Below, piece after piece: positions 48,628 through 58,931 of a stretch of 64,000 nt of DNA; the stretch's first letter is position 1; every line of letters begins with the position of its first letter. The position numbers were made by a program, and so were the translations under genes. The notes under the pieces are model-generated. The model saw nothing but the letters and a program-made list of their open reading frames with translations. It had not been told where the DNA came from and searched no databases. Source of the DNA: Isoperla grammatica (taxonomy: Eukaryota; Arthropoda; Insecta; Plecoptera; Perlodidae); assembly GCA_945910005.1 (NCBI GenBank), contig OX246745.1:15028274-15092273 (forward strand), in the 5' to 3' direction.

Positions 48628-49369
48628 TACCTAGCCATTAGTAAGAGGCAAGGACACTCAAGATCACAATTTATTTTGTGAATGTCATCATGACATAAGC
48701 AAAGGTATTTTGGAGTTTACACGATGTGTGACTTGGTTGCAATACTTCCAAGACTTGGAGCCCAAAACAAAAACCATTAACTGTAATTAATTATATAATT
48801 AACTTTAATTTGTATTTTATTTAGCCTACCTTTATTGATATACGACTTGTTAACCGCCATGTGTCATGCCTATATTAATTGTTAACGAAGGTGACAGGAA
48901 CTGTCATGTTAATATGTGTTTCTGGAAATAAATACTTAGTCACTTTTGATAAATTAAGGTCTATTTTATTGTTTAAAGTCCAGTATTTCCATCCTGCTTG
49001 ATAAATAGCTATAGGGTGTAAGTTATCATGCCTTTTAATTAAGTTTTCCTTCAGAAATCGTGGTTTGTTTACGCGTATGCGTAGGCCTACTGGGCGTGTC
49101 GCCCGGCCATTGAAATGACCGTCCGGATCAAGGCGTCACGATCGTCCGCTACAGCGCTGAGCGCGCGTCCGGTTCAGGGTTCTTCACGGTCTACCAACCT
49201 AATAATGTAGATATCACCAAGTTTCCCCCAGATATTCTACCGTCTGATGTTGGCAACGCAAAGTTCACAATTTCTTCTTTTTTTTCTTGTTGGTTACATG
49301 GCCGTAGCTCTTACGGAACGTTAGTTATGGCGAGTTGAATCTGGCAATACACCGTCCGGAACGTCTAAT
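48628..49369. other. 3' non-coding part of the pogo-like element
   Basis: Mostly AT-rich. A GC-rich block near 49.10-49.17 kb repeats the CCGTCCGGA / GATCGTCCGCTA / GCGCGC order of the right end, so it may be a second transposase-binding site. Confidence 0.5.
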
Positions 49370-49394
49370 CGTCCGCTAATCGGTGCGCGCACCC
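49370..49394 (-). repeat. Right terminal inverted repeat of the pogo-like element
   Basis: Reverse complement begins GGGTGCGCGCACCGATTAGC; followed on the plus strand by TA (49395-49396). Confidence 0.8.
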
Positions 49395-49396
49395 TA

Positions 49397-49952
49397 CCTA
49401 TACCTGGCTGGGCCTAGGTTTTAAGTTCTAGGCAATGTCCATGCTAAACAGGTGTTTATCCTACGTCTACTAGGCCTATGCTAATCTAAGCTAAGCTAAG
49501 CTAGGTTAGGACTAGGCCTACTCTACTTAGCATACCATTGAATTGGCCAGGCCTAGGCCTAGGCATACTTAGTCTAAGCCCTAGGATTGGCATGCTTCTT
49601 TTATTACATGCCTAGCCTACCAAGACGTGCCTAGACTAAGCTTTATTGTGTGTTGTTCATTGGCTATCTTCTTCCACTGTTCCCAAGTAATCATGGAAAC
49701 TGGATATTATTTTTTTAAGTTAAGATGGTTGATTGCCTTGTATAAGAAATGATACACATTCTTGGCAATTGTAACAACCTCCTATCTAGGTACGAATAAG
49801 TCTAGTTGAGATTTAATGTCTATCCTTATGGACTGTCGGATGTCGCATCTGTTTAGTTACTCAGACCAGTATTCTTGTTCGGTTTCACTCTTGTATGTAG
49901 GTATTTTTTTTTTCAATTTCCATGACACGATGAGAGTATGTTCCATGACACG
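49397..49952. other. GGCCTA-rich non-coding stretch
   Basis: Many copies of AGGCCTA and CTAGGC-type words at 49.4-49.63 kb. No gene is seen. Confidence 0.5.
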
Positions 49953-50263
49953 TTGAGTGAGTAATATAGGGTAGAGACGCAATGACATCGGCAGTTTGTC
50001 TATCGCCTTTTATTGCCTAACATACTTGTTTCGGGTAGTAGAAGTTCACCAAGTGACGTGATGACGGAGCCTGATTGGTCAGTTACTTCGCCAAAGATAT
50101 GCGAAGAAAGCCGAAAGCTCTGTCGTTGTGTACGCTTGGCGAACTCTACTTCCCAACTAAAGTGTGTTGGACGGTAAGATGCGGTAGACAAACTGCCGAT
50201 GGCTTTGGGCCTCTACCCTATATCATTGGGTTTATAAACCCAATGCCTATATTACTCACTCAA
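49953..50263. repeat. Foldback element with long imperfect arms
   Basis: The ends TTGAGTGAGTAATATAGG (49953-49970) and 50246-50263 are exact reverse complements. Inside, GGTAGAG, CATCGGCAGTTTGTCTA and GAAGT/TTC.CCAAG motifs are mirrored. The right arm also contains a perfect 22-bp palindrome (50224-50245, CATTGGGTTTA and its complement) that is absent from the left arm, so it looks like a later insertion. Frames on both strands here are artefacts of the palindrome. Confidence 0.65.
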
Positions 50264-50313
50264 TGGTATGACAGATATGAAATGAAGGACAGTTACAAAA
50301 AATCCATGCCATA

Positions 50314-50392
50314 AATGCAGGATTCGAACCCATGTTCCTAGAAGCCATACGCATAGGACCTATGCTCCAACCACATGAGCCACCAGAGACGG
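50314..50392 (-). mobile_element. tRNA-like sequence (SINE head or pseudo-tRNA)
   Basis: On the minus strand TGGCTCATGTGGTTGGAGCA is an excellent A box and D arm, and GGGTTCGAATCCTG an excellent B box, correctly ordered. The acceptor strands do not pair, and extra bases between the arms distort the anticodon region. I read it as tRNA-derived, not a working tRNA. Confidence 0.5.
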
Positions 50393-51904
50393 TGACGTAA
50401 CTTAACGTCTATTGTAAAATGAATAATTTCCTATTGTTACGCCTGCTTGACATACTATTCATAAAGAGCAAAATAAAGTTTCGGAAAATTATATAAGTGT
50501 AGTCTTATCGGTACTACAGACTATGAACACCATTCAAATTGGTAGTAGACTACCGTCTTCTTTTTGTCAAGGTCTAGACGTTTTGTTGTTAAACAACATA
50601 ATTATGAATTGTTGTTGTTGGACAAAGTTTCAGACTACTTAATTAAGAGTGAAGTTGAGGAGGAGGTTTGGTTCTAAGTGGCTTTAGTTAGTAGATCTTC
50701 AAATAGGCCTATTGATATATTTAGTTTGATATTCTGGGTTTTAATATATATCTAGGTTGTAAAGTCTGAGACAATGTACAATGAAAAAATATGTTGACTT
50801 GGATTCCATTGTACCATATCACATTGTTTGTACATAAATAGGCAATGCTTGAATCCAGGTGTGGTGTAGAGGTATTTTACTATAGGCCTATGTAGGCTTA
50901 GTGGACGTATAGGCTACCGGTACTGACAAGTCGGTTTAAGATGCAACATTAATTTAAATAAATACAATACAGCCACTCGATTTTAAAATCTCCAAATTAA
51001 GCAAACAAGTGAAAATACCAAAATACCAAATTGTACACTTCCCAACACTAAAAAGCTAAGCATACAGAAGTCGAAATTAACTGTGATTTCACTGGAATTC
51101 ACCATTATTGCTAGGCCCTACATTGCTACCATACAGCCTCTACTCAATCTTTTACTCGAGGATGAAATTTCACTTTCACTGGTGATTTCACAATTAAATT
51201 GAGCTGTAGTTCTGTTCGTGTTGAATCTTATCATGAGTTTGAGTCTTTGCTAAGCATGTATCACTATTCATTGAGAGTTATCATAGGCCTATGTTTATTC
51301 TGTTAAATTTGTTAAAAACTCAACAATTGTCTAAATTAAGTGTAGGCCTACCCAAACGTAAGATCGGCGGATGGGTTCCTGAGGAGCCATTTTCCCAAAT
51401 TTTCACAGTCTCATGGGCTGGTATTCACTTATGAATGCCATAAGTTCTAAGACCTAAGTGTATTTTCATGTTACAAACTCAATCTTTCTGGCATAGGCCT
51501 AACTCAAGTTTTGAAACCTTAATTTTTGTTTTAATGCTTGAATAGGCCTATAAAATTGTCAAGAGATAGCGTTACTGTCGCCACGAGAAGTGTGTGATGG
51601 CAGCTACGATGAGGTCGGTGAGGCAACTTAACATAGCTACTAGATGCGAAACAACAGTTTTTATTAATTATATTAAAATCTAAGCAGCCAGTATATATGA
51701 AAGCCTGTACCAATGTAGAAGACGCGTGAGCCATTCAACTACCATAAACATCCATAAATAATGATTTTTTTTACAAATATAACTTTGGATATGTAGTCTC
51801 GGCGTGCAGTTGCGGCGTGAAAATTCGCACCTTGCATTTTAGTGCATGCTATGAATTTGCGTTCAGTGCACTTGATATATCTAGAAAGATTATTTTGTTA
51901 TTTT

Positions 51905-51943
51905 CTTCAAAGGCTGCTACAAATAAACTGAACTGAACTGAGC
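51905..51943 (+). mobile_element. LINE-like tail (AACTG)n
   Basis: GGCTGCTACAAATAAACTG is followed by two more AACTG units. AATAAA plus a pentamer repeat is a common LINE 3' tail form. It is very short. Confidence 0.35.
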
Positions 51944-52259
51944 TACTACGCATGTTTGGAGAACTCTCGAACACATCCGATCATTAGTTTTTTGCCAATT
52001 GAGCCAATATATAATATATATATATGCCTATATTTTTTTTTCATGTTCTTTCTTATTACACACTTTTATTTTTATTATTTAATATGTTGAATTTCCACTT
52101 CATTTGATTTTATTTCATTTCTCAATTATTTTTTCTTGTTCTGGATTTTTATTTTATATAGTTAAGTAGTTTGTTATGTTTTGTTGTTATTGTTATTTAT
52201 GATTGCATTATTATTAATAATTGTTTGCATAGCCTAGTTTTATTTAAGGTCCTCCTTTG

Positions 52260-52312
52260 TAAATCAGTTTTTATAACTGAATAGGATAGACATTAAATAA
52301 ATAAATAAAACA
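52260..52312 (+). mobile_element. LINE/SINE 3' tail fragment, family A
   Basis: TAAATCAGTTTTTATAACTG is followed by AATAGGATAGACATTAAATA and AAAT repeats. It matches the order and spacing at 28931-28970 and the GGGTAGAC...AAAT copies at 47.5 and 60.1 kb. Confidence 0.5.
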
Positions 52313-53434
52313 ATTTTCTAGAGCTGTCCATCTCGGATTCGTGAATTGTCATAACAAGTTAACTATTATGTATATTATTTTGAAACCATCTTTACAACAA
52401 TAACTGATATGCAAGCTTAATATTATGTCATATAAGTTAAACCATAAAGATCAATACAATAACGGCTAGAACGTGGTAAGTGAAGATGTGTAACATTCTT
52501 AGCGCGCCGCGAACCTTGGCAACAACCTCATCCTAGTGCTTCTCGTTTTGTCCGCTTGGAGCGTGTTGTTTCTTTTTACAGGCGAATAGACTACAGGTAC
52601 TTTAGCACTGTACATTTATTATGCATGCCTATTGAGGTTCATACATTATGCATCATTTATATACATTGGTAGTCAACCCATTTTTATTTTTTATCAGCTT
52701 GTGGACTGCAGTTGACATAGATTGTTTTGCTCTCTCATTAAAGGCTTTTTGTTTAGCCTTTTCGAAGCCTGTAATTTATTAAATGTAGGCCTACTTTTGT
52801 AATATATATAATTGTTCTACCATTGATATGTAAATCTCTAGGAGAACTATTTTAAATGGTTTCTATGTTAGATGAGTTATGAGTAGGCTACATCTAGAAC
52901 ATTTGCATTATTTTGTATTCAACCGGTAACAGATTAGACTCTGTTGCAAGCTGTTCTGTGTATACCATACACAGTAGCCTTCCCTGGCTACTAGATATAT
53001 GTTTCACTTAGGCCTACGTGACTAGGCATATGTGACAAAATTATTACATATCCCTGGTAACAATTTTGCTGTCATGAATTCTGTTATGTATATATACCGT
53101 ATACTGTATATATTTATATAGTTTTATTTTATCCATTCCTTTTTGTTTGTAGGACCAACCCTGTCTCATGACAGTTACGTGAGCTGAATATTTTGTATAC
53201 TTGTTAGCACACATAGTTGCAACACTACAATGGGTTAGTATGTTTTTTTTTAATTTATGACAATTACATTTAATCCAAATAACGTCCAAACAACACAGTA
53301 GGTACATGCTACCCTAGTACAGGACAAACAAAAGTTAATACATTCATAGGTTATTTTGTTTAATAACATGTGGTGGCTTTCCCTCCACTTTAAATACAGG
53401 CTGTTTGACTAATGGCTTATTTGAATTACTTTCA

Positions 53435-53568
53435 GAACCTTTACAGGGGAGGCCACTAACCATGGCAGTTCATGGGGCACCTCCAAAGCGGAAAGAAATT
53501 TATAAATATGAAGCTCCTTGGTCTCTGTACAGTATGAACTGGTCTGTACGCCCAGATAAGCGCTTTAG
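53435..53568 (+). CDS. DCAF7: DCAF7/WDR68 WD40 protein, start exon
   Basis: Coding begins at ATG 53462 (context ACCATGG) and runs to the donor after 53568 (GTATGT). The upstream acceptor TTGAATTACTTTCAG puts about 27 nt of 5' UTR in this exon, so an upstream leader exon exists. The peptide starts [19 protein letters not shown] and continues [14 protein letters not shown], the unmistakable N-terminus of DCAF7 (WDR68, HAN11; insect wap, plant AN11/TTG1 relatives). DCAF7 is a WD40 beta-propeller scaffold that binds DYRK1 and HIPK2 kinases and DDB1-CUL4 ligase, in nucleus and cytoplasm; this role is known from the family. Together the six exons found cover about 305 of the usual 342 residues. All joins are in phase. 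Confidence 0.95.
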
Positions 53569-53593
53569 GTATGTACTCCATCTCCAAGAAAGG

Positions 53594-54048
53594 CAGGCGC
53601 GGACTGGCTAGGGATGCCGGAATGCGATCGCATCCCGGGCCCCTGGGCAAATCCGGGCCCTTCGGCAGTTCGGGCCTCGGACTGCCACCAGAAAGTTCCT
53701 ACGATGTAAATACTTCTTTGTACAGATATTACTAAAAAAATCTTAACCCCACTCTGTAACTATTATTTTGAGATTATGATTGAATTTATTGTAATATTTA
53801 TTGTAAATATTCAATGTAATTAATTGAGTATAATTGAAATTATTTTGCTACAAGTAGGGTGGCCTCGCGCCCTAAAATCGCATTTTAGGCCATAAAAGTC
53901 AATGCAACCCCAAAAAATTGTTTACGCCTTGGGCGTATTTGCCTCCGGCGGCTGGAGCTTTGCCCCAGACCCCAGCTGCGCCACGCCACCTCGTGCGGGC
54001 CCCCCCGAAACCCAGCATACCAGGCCTTTTTATCTCAGTCCGCCCCTG
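53594..54048. mobile_element. hAT-type MITE, CAGGSGCGGACTG ends
   Basis: 455 bp bounded by CAGGCGCGGACTGG and, reverse-complemented, CAGGGGCGGACTGA. A perfect 8-bp target duplication AAGAAAGG lies at 53586-53593 and 54049-54056. Both traits are hallmarks of hAT elements. It has GC-rich ends and an AT-rich middle, with no transposase. It starts 26 bp after the DCAF7 start exon donor. Confidence 0.9.
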
Positions 54049-54166
54049 AAGAAAGGTTTAGGCCTATCTAAATCATATACTAGCATGTAGGCCTGCCTAC
54101 TTGAGAGGCTGAATACTGGTAACCTATGATGAACATAGCTCTAGCACAACCACCAAACATTAATAT

Positions 54167-54990
54167 TAGGGATGGTACGTGTAAACGTGTAAACGTGTAC
54201 ACGCCGTGAGGCGTGTACACGTTTACCGATTTTCCTTGAGAAGTAAACGATTTATATGTAATGCTATTTTTATCCAGTGTGCAACCTGCTGAATTCTTAT
54301 CATATGAGCCAATTTGCCGCCGTTCACTCTTTATTGTTCATTCATTTGCGGGTATAGCGATGTGGTTGTGGTCTCCTATTTCACCCTCGCGTCTTGAACT
54401 CGGCAGCGTGAGTCATCGCAAATTTGTAATATCGGATATCAGTAAAGACAATTACATGATCAATAATCATGATAGTTTGTTTGGGTGCCAACTAAATCGT
54501 TGTCGACAATAAATGGTAAATGGTCGTATTAATATTAAAATATTAAATACAATACAGTTAATCTTCAAGTTCAATACAAATTCTTCTTCTGTGGATTCAC
54601 GTAATTAATTGCCCTATGCAGTGTACGTCCGGCCTGCAAGCCTGAAGCGAGCGACCCACGGCACGGCAGCCGTGTGACGCTGACCGCTCGGCGCTCGGGT
54701 TCGGCTCCTAACACCCTAACACTATAACCATATTCAGGACGTGCAGTGTTTTTTTACGTAGGCCTACATATCAGAGTCAATGGGGATTCCGTAAGGCCTC
54801 TTGATTTCCTTGGAGGGGGTACATTATTATGCAGTGAACATGTAATGACCATTGAGTATCAGGTTTACTATATACTATAAAAATGTAAACACAGATTGTA
54901 CTTCTTGTAGAAGTAAACGTGTAAACGTGTACACGTTTTTGTGGACGGCGAGTACACGTTTAGTGAAATACACGCTTTTTGACATCCCTA
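54167..54990. mobile_element. hAT-type MITE, TAGGGATG ends, 824 bp
   Basis: Ends TAGGGATG/CATCCCTA with a perfect 8-bp duplication ATTAATAT (54159-54166, 54991-54998). GTGTAAACGTGTACACG-type motifs cluster just inside both ends, probably transposase-binding repeats. No long frame. It lies in DCAF7 intron 1. Confidence 0.93.
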
Positions 54991-55333
54991 ATTAATATGT
55001 CAAAATATATATCAGATTTGAGTTTTTTTTGTTGACTTTTAGTTTTTACGCTAATGGTAATTGCAATGTCAAGAAAATAGATATGTGGCCTACGTTTAAT
55101 CACATCCACTATGACGCCAATCTCTTCAGTTACCGTGTATCGGCTATTCAAGTAGGCATTTGATGTTTCATCGGACAGTCGTTTCTACACAATGTTTACT
55201 TTGCGACCCTTAAAAAATAATGAAGGGCCCAGTTTCTTTCTGGTTGAGTTACCCCACACCCATTTAGATAAAGCAGTGTTTTAGTCATAAGTATGTTTTT
55301 AATAATAATATGCTATTCTTGACAATGTTTCAG

Positions 55334-55475
55334 GCTTGCACTAGGGAGTTTTGTAGAGGAATATAACAATAAAGTGCAGATAGTTTCCCTGGATGAAGAC
55401 ACATCTGAGTTCAGTGCCAAAAGTACATTTGATCATCCATATCCAACAACAAAAATAATGTGGATACCTGATAGT
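55334..55475 (+). CDS. DCAF7: DCAF7 coding exon 2
   Basis: The acceptor ACAATGTTTCAG precedes the exon and GTGAGT follows it. It completes the split Arg codon of exon 1 and encodes LALGSFVEEYNNKVQIVS, then TFDHPYPTTKIMWIPDS, residues about 36-83, part of the first propeller blades. Length 142 nt; ends in phase 0. Confidence 0.95.
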
Positions 55476-55931
55476 GTGAGTAACTTCATTTCCCTCATTA
55501 CAGCATATTCATTGAAGTTTTGGATAGGATAGGAATGATATAGCCTATTATGTGAATATGACCAAAGTCCCGACTTAACGTTTGACTGTGCTGCTCCAAT
55601 AATCATTAACCACAAACAAGCATAGCAAAACATCTTGTAAAGTTAGACGCTAACATTTTGTGACACATGTTCAAGACCGGCTTTATATGAGATAAAGCCC
55701 AAGTCTCATTCAAGACAAGGTTGAATCTGCTTAAAAGTTACTTGGATATTTTCTGGATATACATTCTGAAAAATGAGTAGATGCCCTCTAGTGCTGTGAA
55801 CTGCTTTATAACAGCAGGCAGTTGATTTCTGACATACATTTAAAGCTTTGTTGTTACGAGCCCCCACTTTGGGCTCGGCACATGTGAGCACTATGAAAAC
55901 AGTTAAGTTGAGCTCTGCCTTACGCCGAGAG

Positions 55932-56318
55932 TAGGGCTGGGAGAAAACGGTTAATTTTGTAAACGTTTATTTTTCCAAATTTATCGCGTTTAAACGTGTA
56001 AACGTAACACCCCTCCAGTTCACAAAATGATCACAAAAAAGTGAGTTATGTTGCAAAAAAACATGTTCAACGAAATAACACGGTTGATTTATTATTATAA
56101 TATTCATTGTTGGTTATATTCCCCGCCGTTGTGTGCAACTGTCCACAGCCATTTTGACTCCACACACTAAGCTATGCCTCGTCGGCTCGTCGAAGAACTG
56201 TTACATCGGAAAAATCTGTGAATTGGGTTTTGACACGGTTAAACGTGTATGAATGTTTGTACACGTATATTTTCTCGCGGGCGTTTACACGTTTAAACGT
56301 TTACACGACTCAGCCCTA
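55932..56318. mobile_element. hAT-type MITE, TAGGGCTG ends, 387 bp
   Basis: Ends TAGGGCTG/CAGCCCTA with a perfect 8-bp duplication GCCGAGAG (55924-55931, 56319-56326). TAAACGTTTA and GTTTAAACGTGTAAACG motifs lie just inside the ends. It sits in DCAF7 intron 2 and encodes nothing. Confidence 0.93.
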
Positions 56319-56406
56319 GCCGAGAGCATACGTTTCTTTAGACAACTCTTATTTTACTATTATTATACTATTATTAATGTTATTTGCAACTCTATTTTGA
56401 TTTCAG

Positions 56407-56505
56407 AAAGGCGTATTTCCTGATCTTCTCGCCACAAGCGGAGATTATCTCCGAGTGTGGCGCGCCGGCGAACCCGAAACAAGACTCGAATGTGTTCTTA
56501 ACAAT
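56407..56505 (+). CDS. DCAF7: DCAF7 coding exon 3
   Basis: Exon of 99 nt between TTTGATTTCAG and GTAAGT. It encodes KGVFPDLLATSGDYLRVW and on to CVLNN, residues 84-116, ending a WD blade with the expected YLRVW strand. Phase 0 at both ends. Confidence 0.95.
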
Positions 56506-56595
56506 GTAAGTTTCGAGCATAATCCACGTACATTATAAAAAAACAAAAGCACACAATACCTTTTTGTTTAACGATAAAAGTCGTCATATTTTCAG

Positions 56596-56718
56596 AACAA
56601 GAATTCCGACTTCTGTGCCCCGTTGACGTCTTTCGACTGGAACGAAGTAGACCCGAACCTGATCGGAACGTCGAGTATTGACACCACGTGCACCATTTGG
56701 GGACTTGAAACAGGGCAG
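56596..56718 (+). CDS. DCAF7: DCAF7 coding exon 4
   Basis: Exon of 123 nt after TCATATTTTCAG and before GTGAGT; the intron before it is only 90 bp. It encodes [19 protein letters not shown], then [18 protein letters not shown], residues 117-157, a full WD blade. Confidence 0.95.
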
Positions 56719-56940
56719 GTGAGTTAACGTTCACAATCTCTCGTTTCGGTTATATACGTATCATGTGCAATTTAATTCAATCAGAACAAATGAAGTTTTC
56801 AATTAAACAGTAGTAGCCTTTACACTTCAATTATTAGCACTTGTAATTTATCATTGTTGAAGCAATATTATTTAGGCTTTTAGTTTGATTCTCTTTATAA
56901 AAAAATCATATCGCTTACTTATAGCCATACTAGGGATGGG

Positions 56941-57252
56941 TAAAAGCGTGTACTTCACTAAACGTGTACACTGCTGCTTGCAAAGACGTGTACACATCCG
57001 TGTGGTCCCGCTTTCGAAAAAAATCATGTTCTGTCTAGGCCGAAAAATTATGTTTTAAAGGGTTGTTCCCGCAAACAGTTTTAAGACGTAATCCAGCGTG
57101 TTTCATGGTTCTGACCTCGGATCACTTGTGACAAGTGACAACTGAGGAGTGAGGACGGTCGCACATCGCATGAAACCACTCGTCGGTGCCAAGCCCGCAC
57201 AAGCGTTTTACACGCATTAAAGCGTTTACACGTGTACACTATCCCATCCCTA
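56941..57252. mobile_element. hAT-type MITE, TAGGGATG ends, 312 bp
   Basis: Ends TAGGGATGGG/CCCATCCCTA with a perfect 8-bp duplication AGCCATAC (56933-56940, 57253-57260). ACGTGTACAC motifs lie at both ends. It makes up about half of DCAF7 intron 4. Related by its ends to the 824-bp copy in intron 1. Confidence 0.93.
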
Positions 57253-57327
57253 AGCCATACCTTAGTGTAGCTATAGCGTAATAATGTTATCAAAACTGGT
57301 TCGTAAATCATGTGGTCTTCTGTTTAG

Positions 57328-57603
57328 GTCCTGGGTCGAGTGAACTTGGTAACCGGCCACGTGAAGACTCAGCTGATAGCTCACGACAAAGAAGTGTACG
57401 ATATCGCTTTCAGCCGAGCTGGCGGCGGACGAGACATGTTTGCATCGGTTGGCGCCGATGGATCAGTAAGAATGTTCGACCTACGACATTTAGAACACTC
57501 CACAATTATCTACGAAGATCCACAACATACTCCTCTACTAAGACTTGCTTGGAATAAACAAGATCCCAACTACCTAGCGACAGTTGCGATGGATGCGTGC
57601 GAA
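57328..57603 (+). CDS. DCAF7: DCAF7 coding exon 5
   Basis: Exon of 276 nt between CTTCTGTTTAG and GTAAGT. It encodes [20 protein letters not shown], then [20 protein letters not shown] and [18 protein letters not shown], residues 158-249, the core of the propeller and the most conserved part of the family. Phase 0 at both ends. The intron after it is 6.2 kb and carries the LINE. Confidence 0.96.
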
Positions 57604-58238
57604 GTAAGTACACTCGTTATTATAACGTGGCTATTTGGTTAGTACCGTGCATCTCGATCATGTATGTTTATTAGGTCTAGTAGTGAATGTAATTGCAGGA
57701 AGGAGTTTAAGCCCAACACTACACTTGCTCGAGACTACTACCAAGAGAAGGCACAGTAAAATTAAAACATGATAGGTCAACACCATTAGAATATGTATAC
57801 CCACAGTGATACACGTTGTCCAAAGTCTACCTCTCTATCTATCTATCTCTCTATCAGTAGGTGGAGCCAACTCCCTGACTCTGAACAAAGGAACTTGTAG
57901 GCTGTAGACACCATCCTATTACGTCATGCTCACATATATACTCCATACCAGGCCGGCATGTCATAGCGAGATGTGGCGTTTTACTTTACTGTCCCGTTAT
58001 AGAATGCTAATAGCTCTCATCGCCTGGACTCTTGAACCTTGAACAGCAACAAGGTTAATTTAAAGGAAGCCAGGCTCAATTATCTTTTTCCACCAATAAG
58101 ACACTTATCACATCGACATCTTATCTTTTGGGGGGTGGCCTCCGATCGCGTCCGTATGAAGTAAGTGCTTCAATCTACATTATTTTGATACTGCTACATA
58201 CACGTGCCCCCTGGTTTTGCTAAACGATCGGAGAAAAG

Positions 58239-58931
58239 ATGCCTATCTCAGCGAGTAGAGACACAACGCAAAAGAGAGAGCCAACATGTCCTTCTAAGGG
58301 CAAAGTAAATTTTATGTTCTGGAACGCGGGTGGAATATCCCTAGACAAATATACAGAATTTAAGAAGATGATTTTCATAAATGATATCGACGCATTCGCT
58401 ATAACCGAAGCAGGAACTATTACCGATAATGACAACCTAGGAAAAGCAGACGTGACAGGATATAACATATATTGCCTTCCACGAGCGAGACAAATCTCCT
58501 CAGGTATAATCGTTGGGGTTAAGAAGGAACTAACCACAAAATTAAAGATTATCCATGAGATGCAAGATGATGACAAGATAGAAGTGGCACAACTTGAATT
58601 GTGGAAAAACAGGACTAAAACAAAATACATCATAACATACAACCCACCACTGAACGAAACCAAAGTATTAGACCTTATAGTGCTGCATAAGAACACAATA
58701 GTGGTGGGGGATTTCAATGCTCCTAATAAGCTTTGGAACTATAAGGAAACAAACAAGGTTGGAAGCATTATAGCAAATTTTTTGGATTCCAACCCTGTAA
58801 TGCTACTGGAGGGAACGCCATCACCTTACACATTCCTCTCATATAGAGGCTTTCAATCAAGACCAGACCTGGCTTTTTGCCACTCAAACATCTACGACAG
58901 TGTCAAACAAGAAAATCTGGAATCCCCATCA
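58239..58931 (+). pseudogene. LINE endonuclease domain (interrupted)
   Basis: The frame opens at ATG 58239 about 117 bp from the element's 5' end. AP-endonuclease motifs are present in order: VNFMFWNAGGI, FAITEAG, IVVGDFNAPNKLWN and SRPDLAF. The frame reaches SPS and then enters the palindromic insertion, meeting a stop within three codons (58938-58940). Removing 871 bp would bring GAGHKVV next, with the His expected of the final endonuclease motif. The protein is thus broken at the catalytic end of the domain. Confidence 0.85.

Larger units (their letters stand above)
43771..49396 (+). mobile_element. Complete pogo/Tigger-like DNA transposon
   Basis: The element proper is 43773-49394 (5622 bp), flanked by TA on both sides as expected for Tc1/mariner-superfamily insertion. 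The terminal 25 bp (GGGTG.GCG.ACCGATTA.C pattern; 43773-43797 and 49370-49394) match at 22 of 25 positions in reverse complement, and CCGGAC/GTCCGG motifs recur in the subterminal regions, including a second similar block near 49.12-49.17 kb. It contains one long transposase gene, a 186-bp tandem array and one nested LINE-tail fragment. The intact gene suggests a young or recently active copy, or retention under selection. Confidence 0.8.
50393..53419. other. Non-coding DNA upstream of the DCAF7 start exon
   Basis: It holds two LINE-tail-like segments (listed) and scattered AGGCCTA words. A GC-richer patch at 52.50-52.58 kb contains a good acceptor (TTGTTTCTTTTTACAG) and nearby donors, so an alternative leader exon is possible, but nothing decides it. 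Confidence 0.4.

Noticed and set aside
57312..57557. Second plus-strand frame over DCAF7 exon 5
   Set aside because: Out of frame with the conserved WD40 protein and without any domain.
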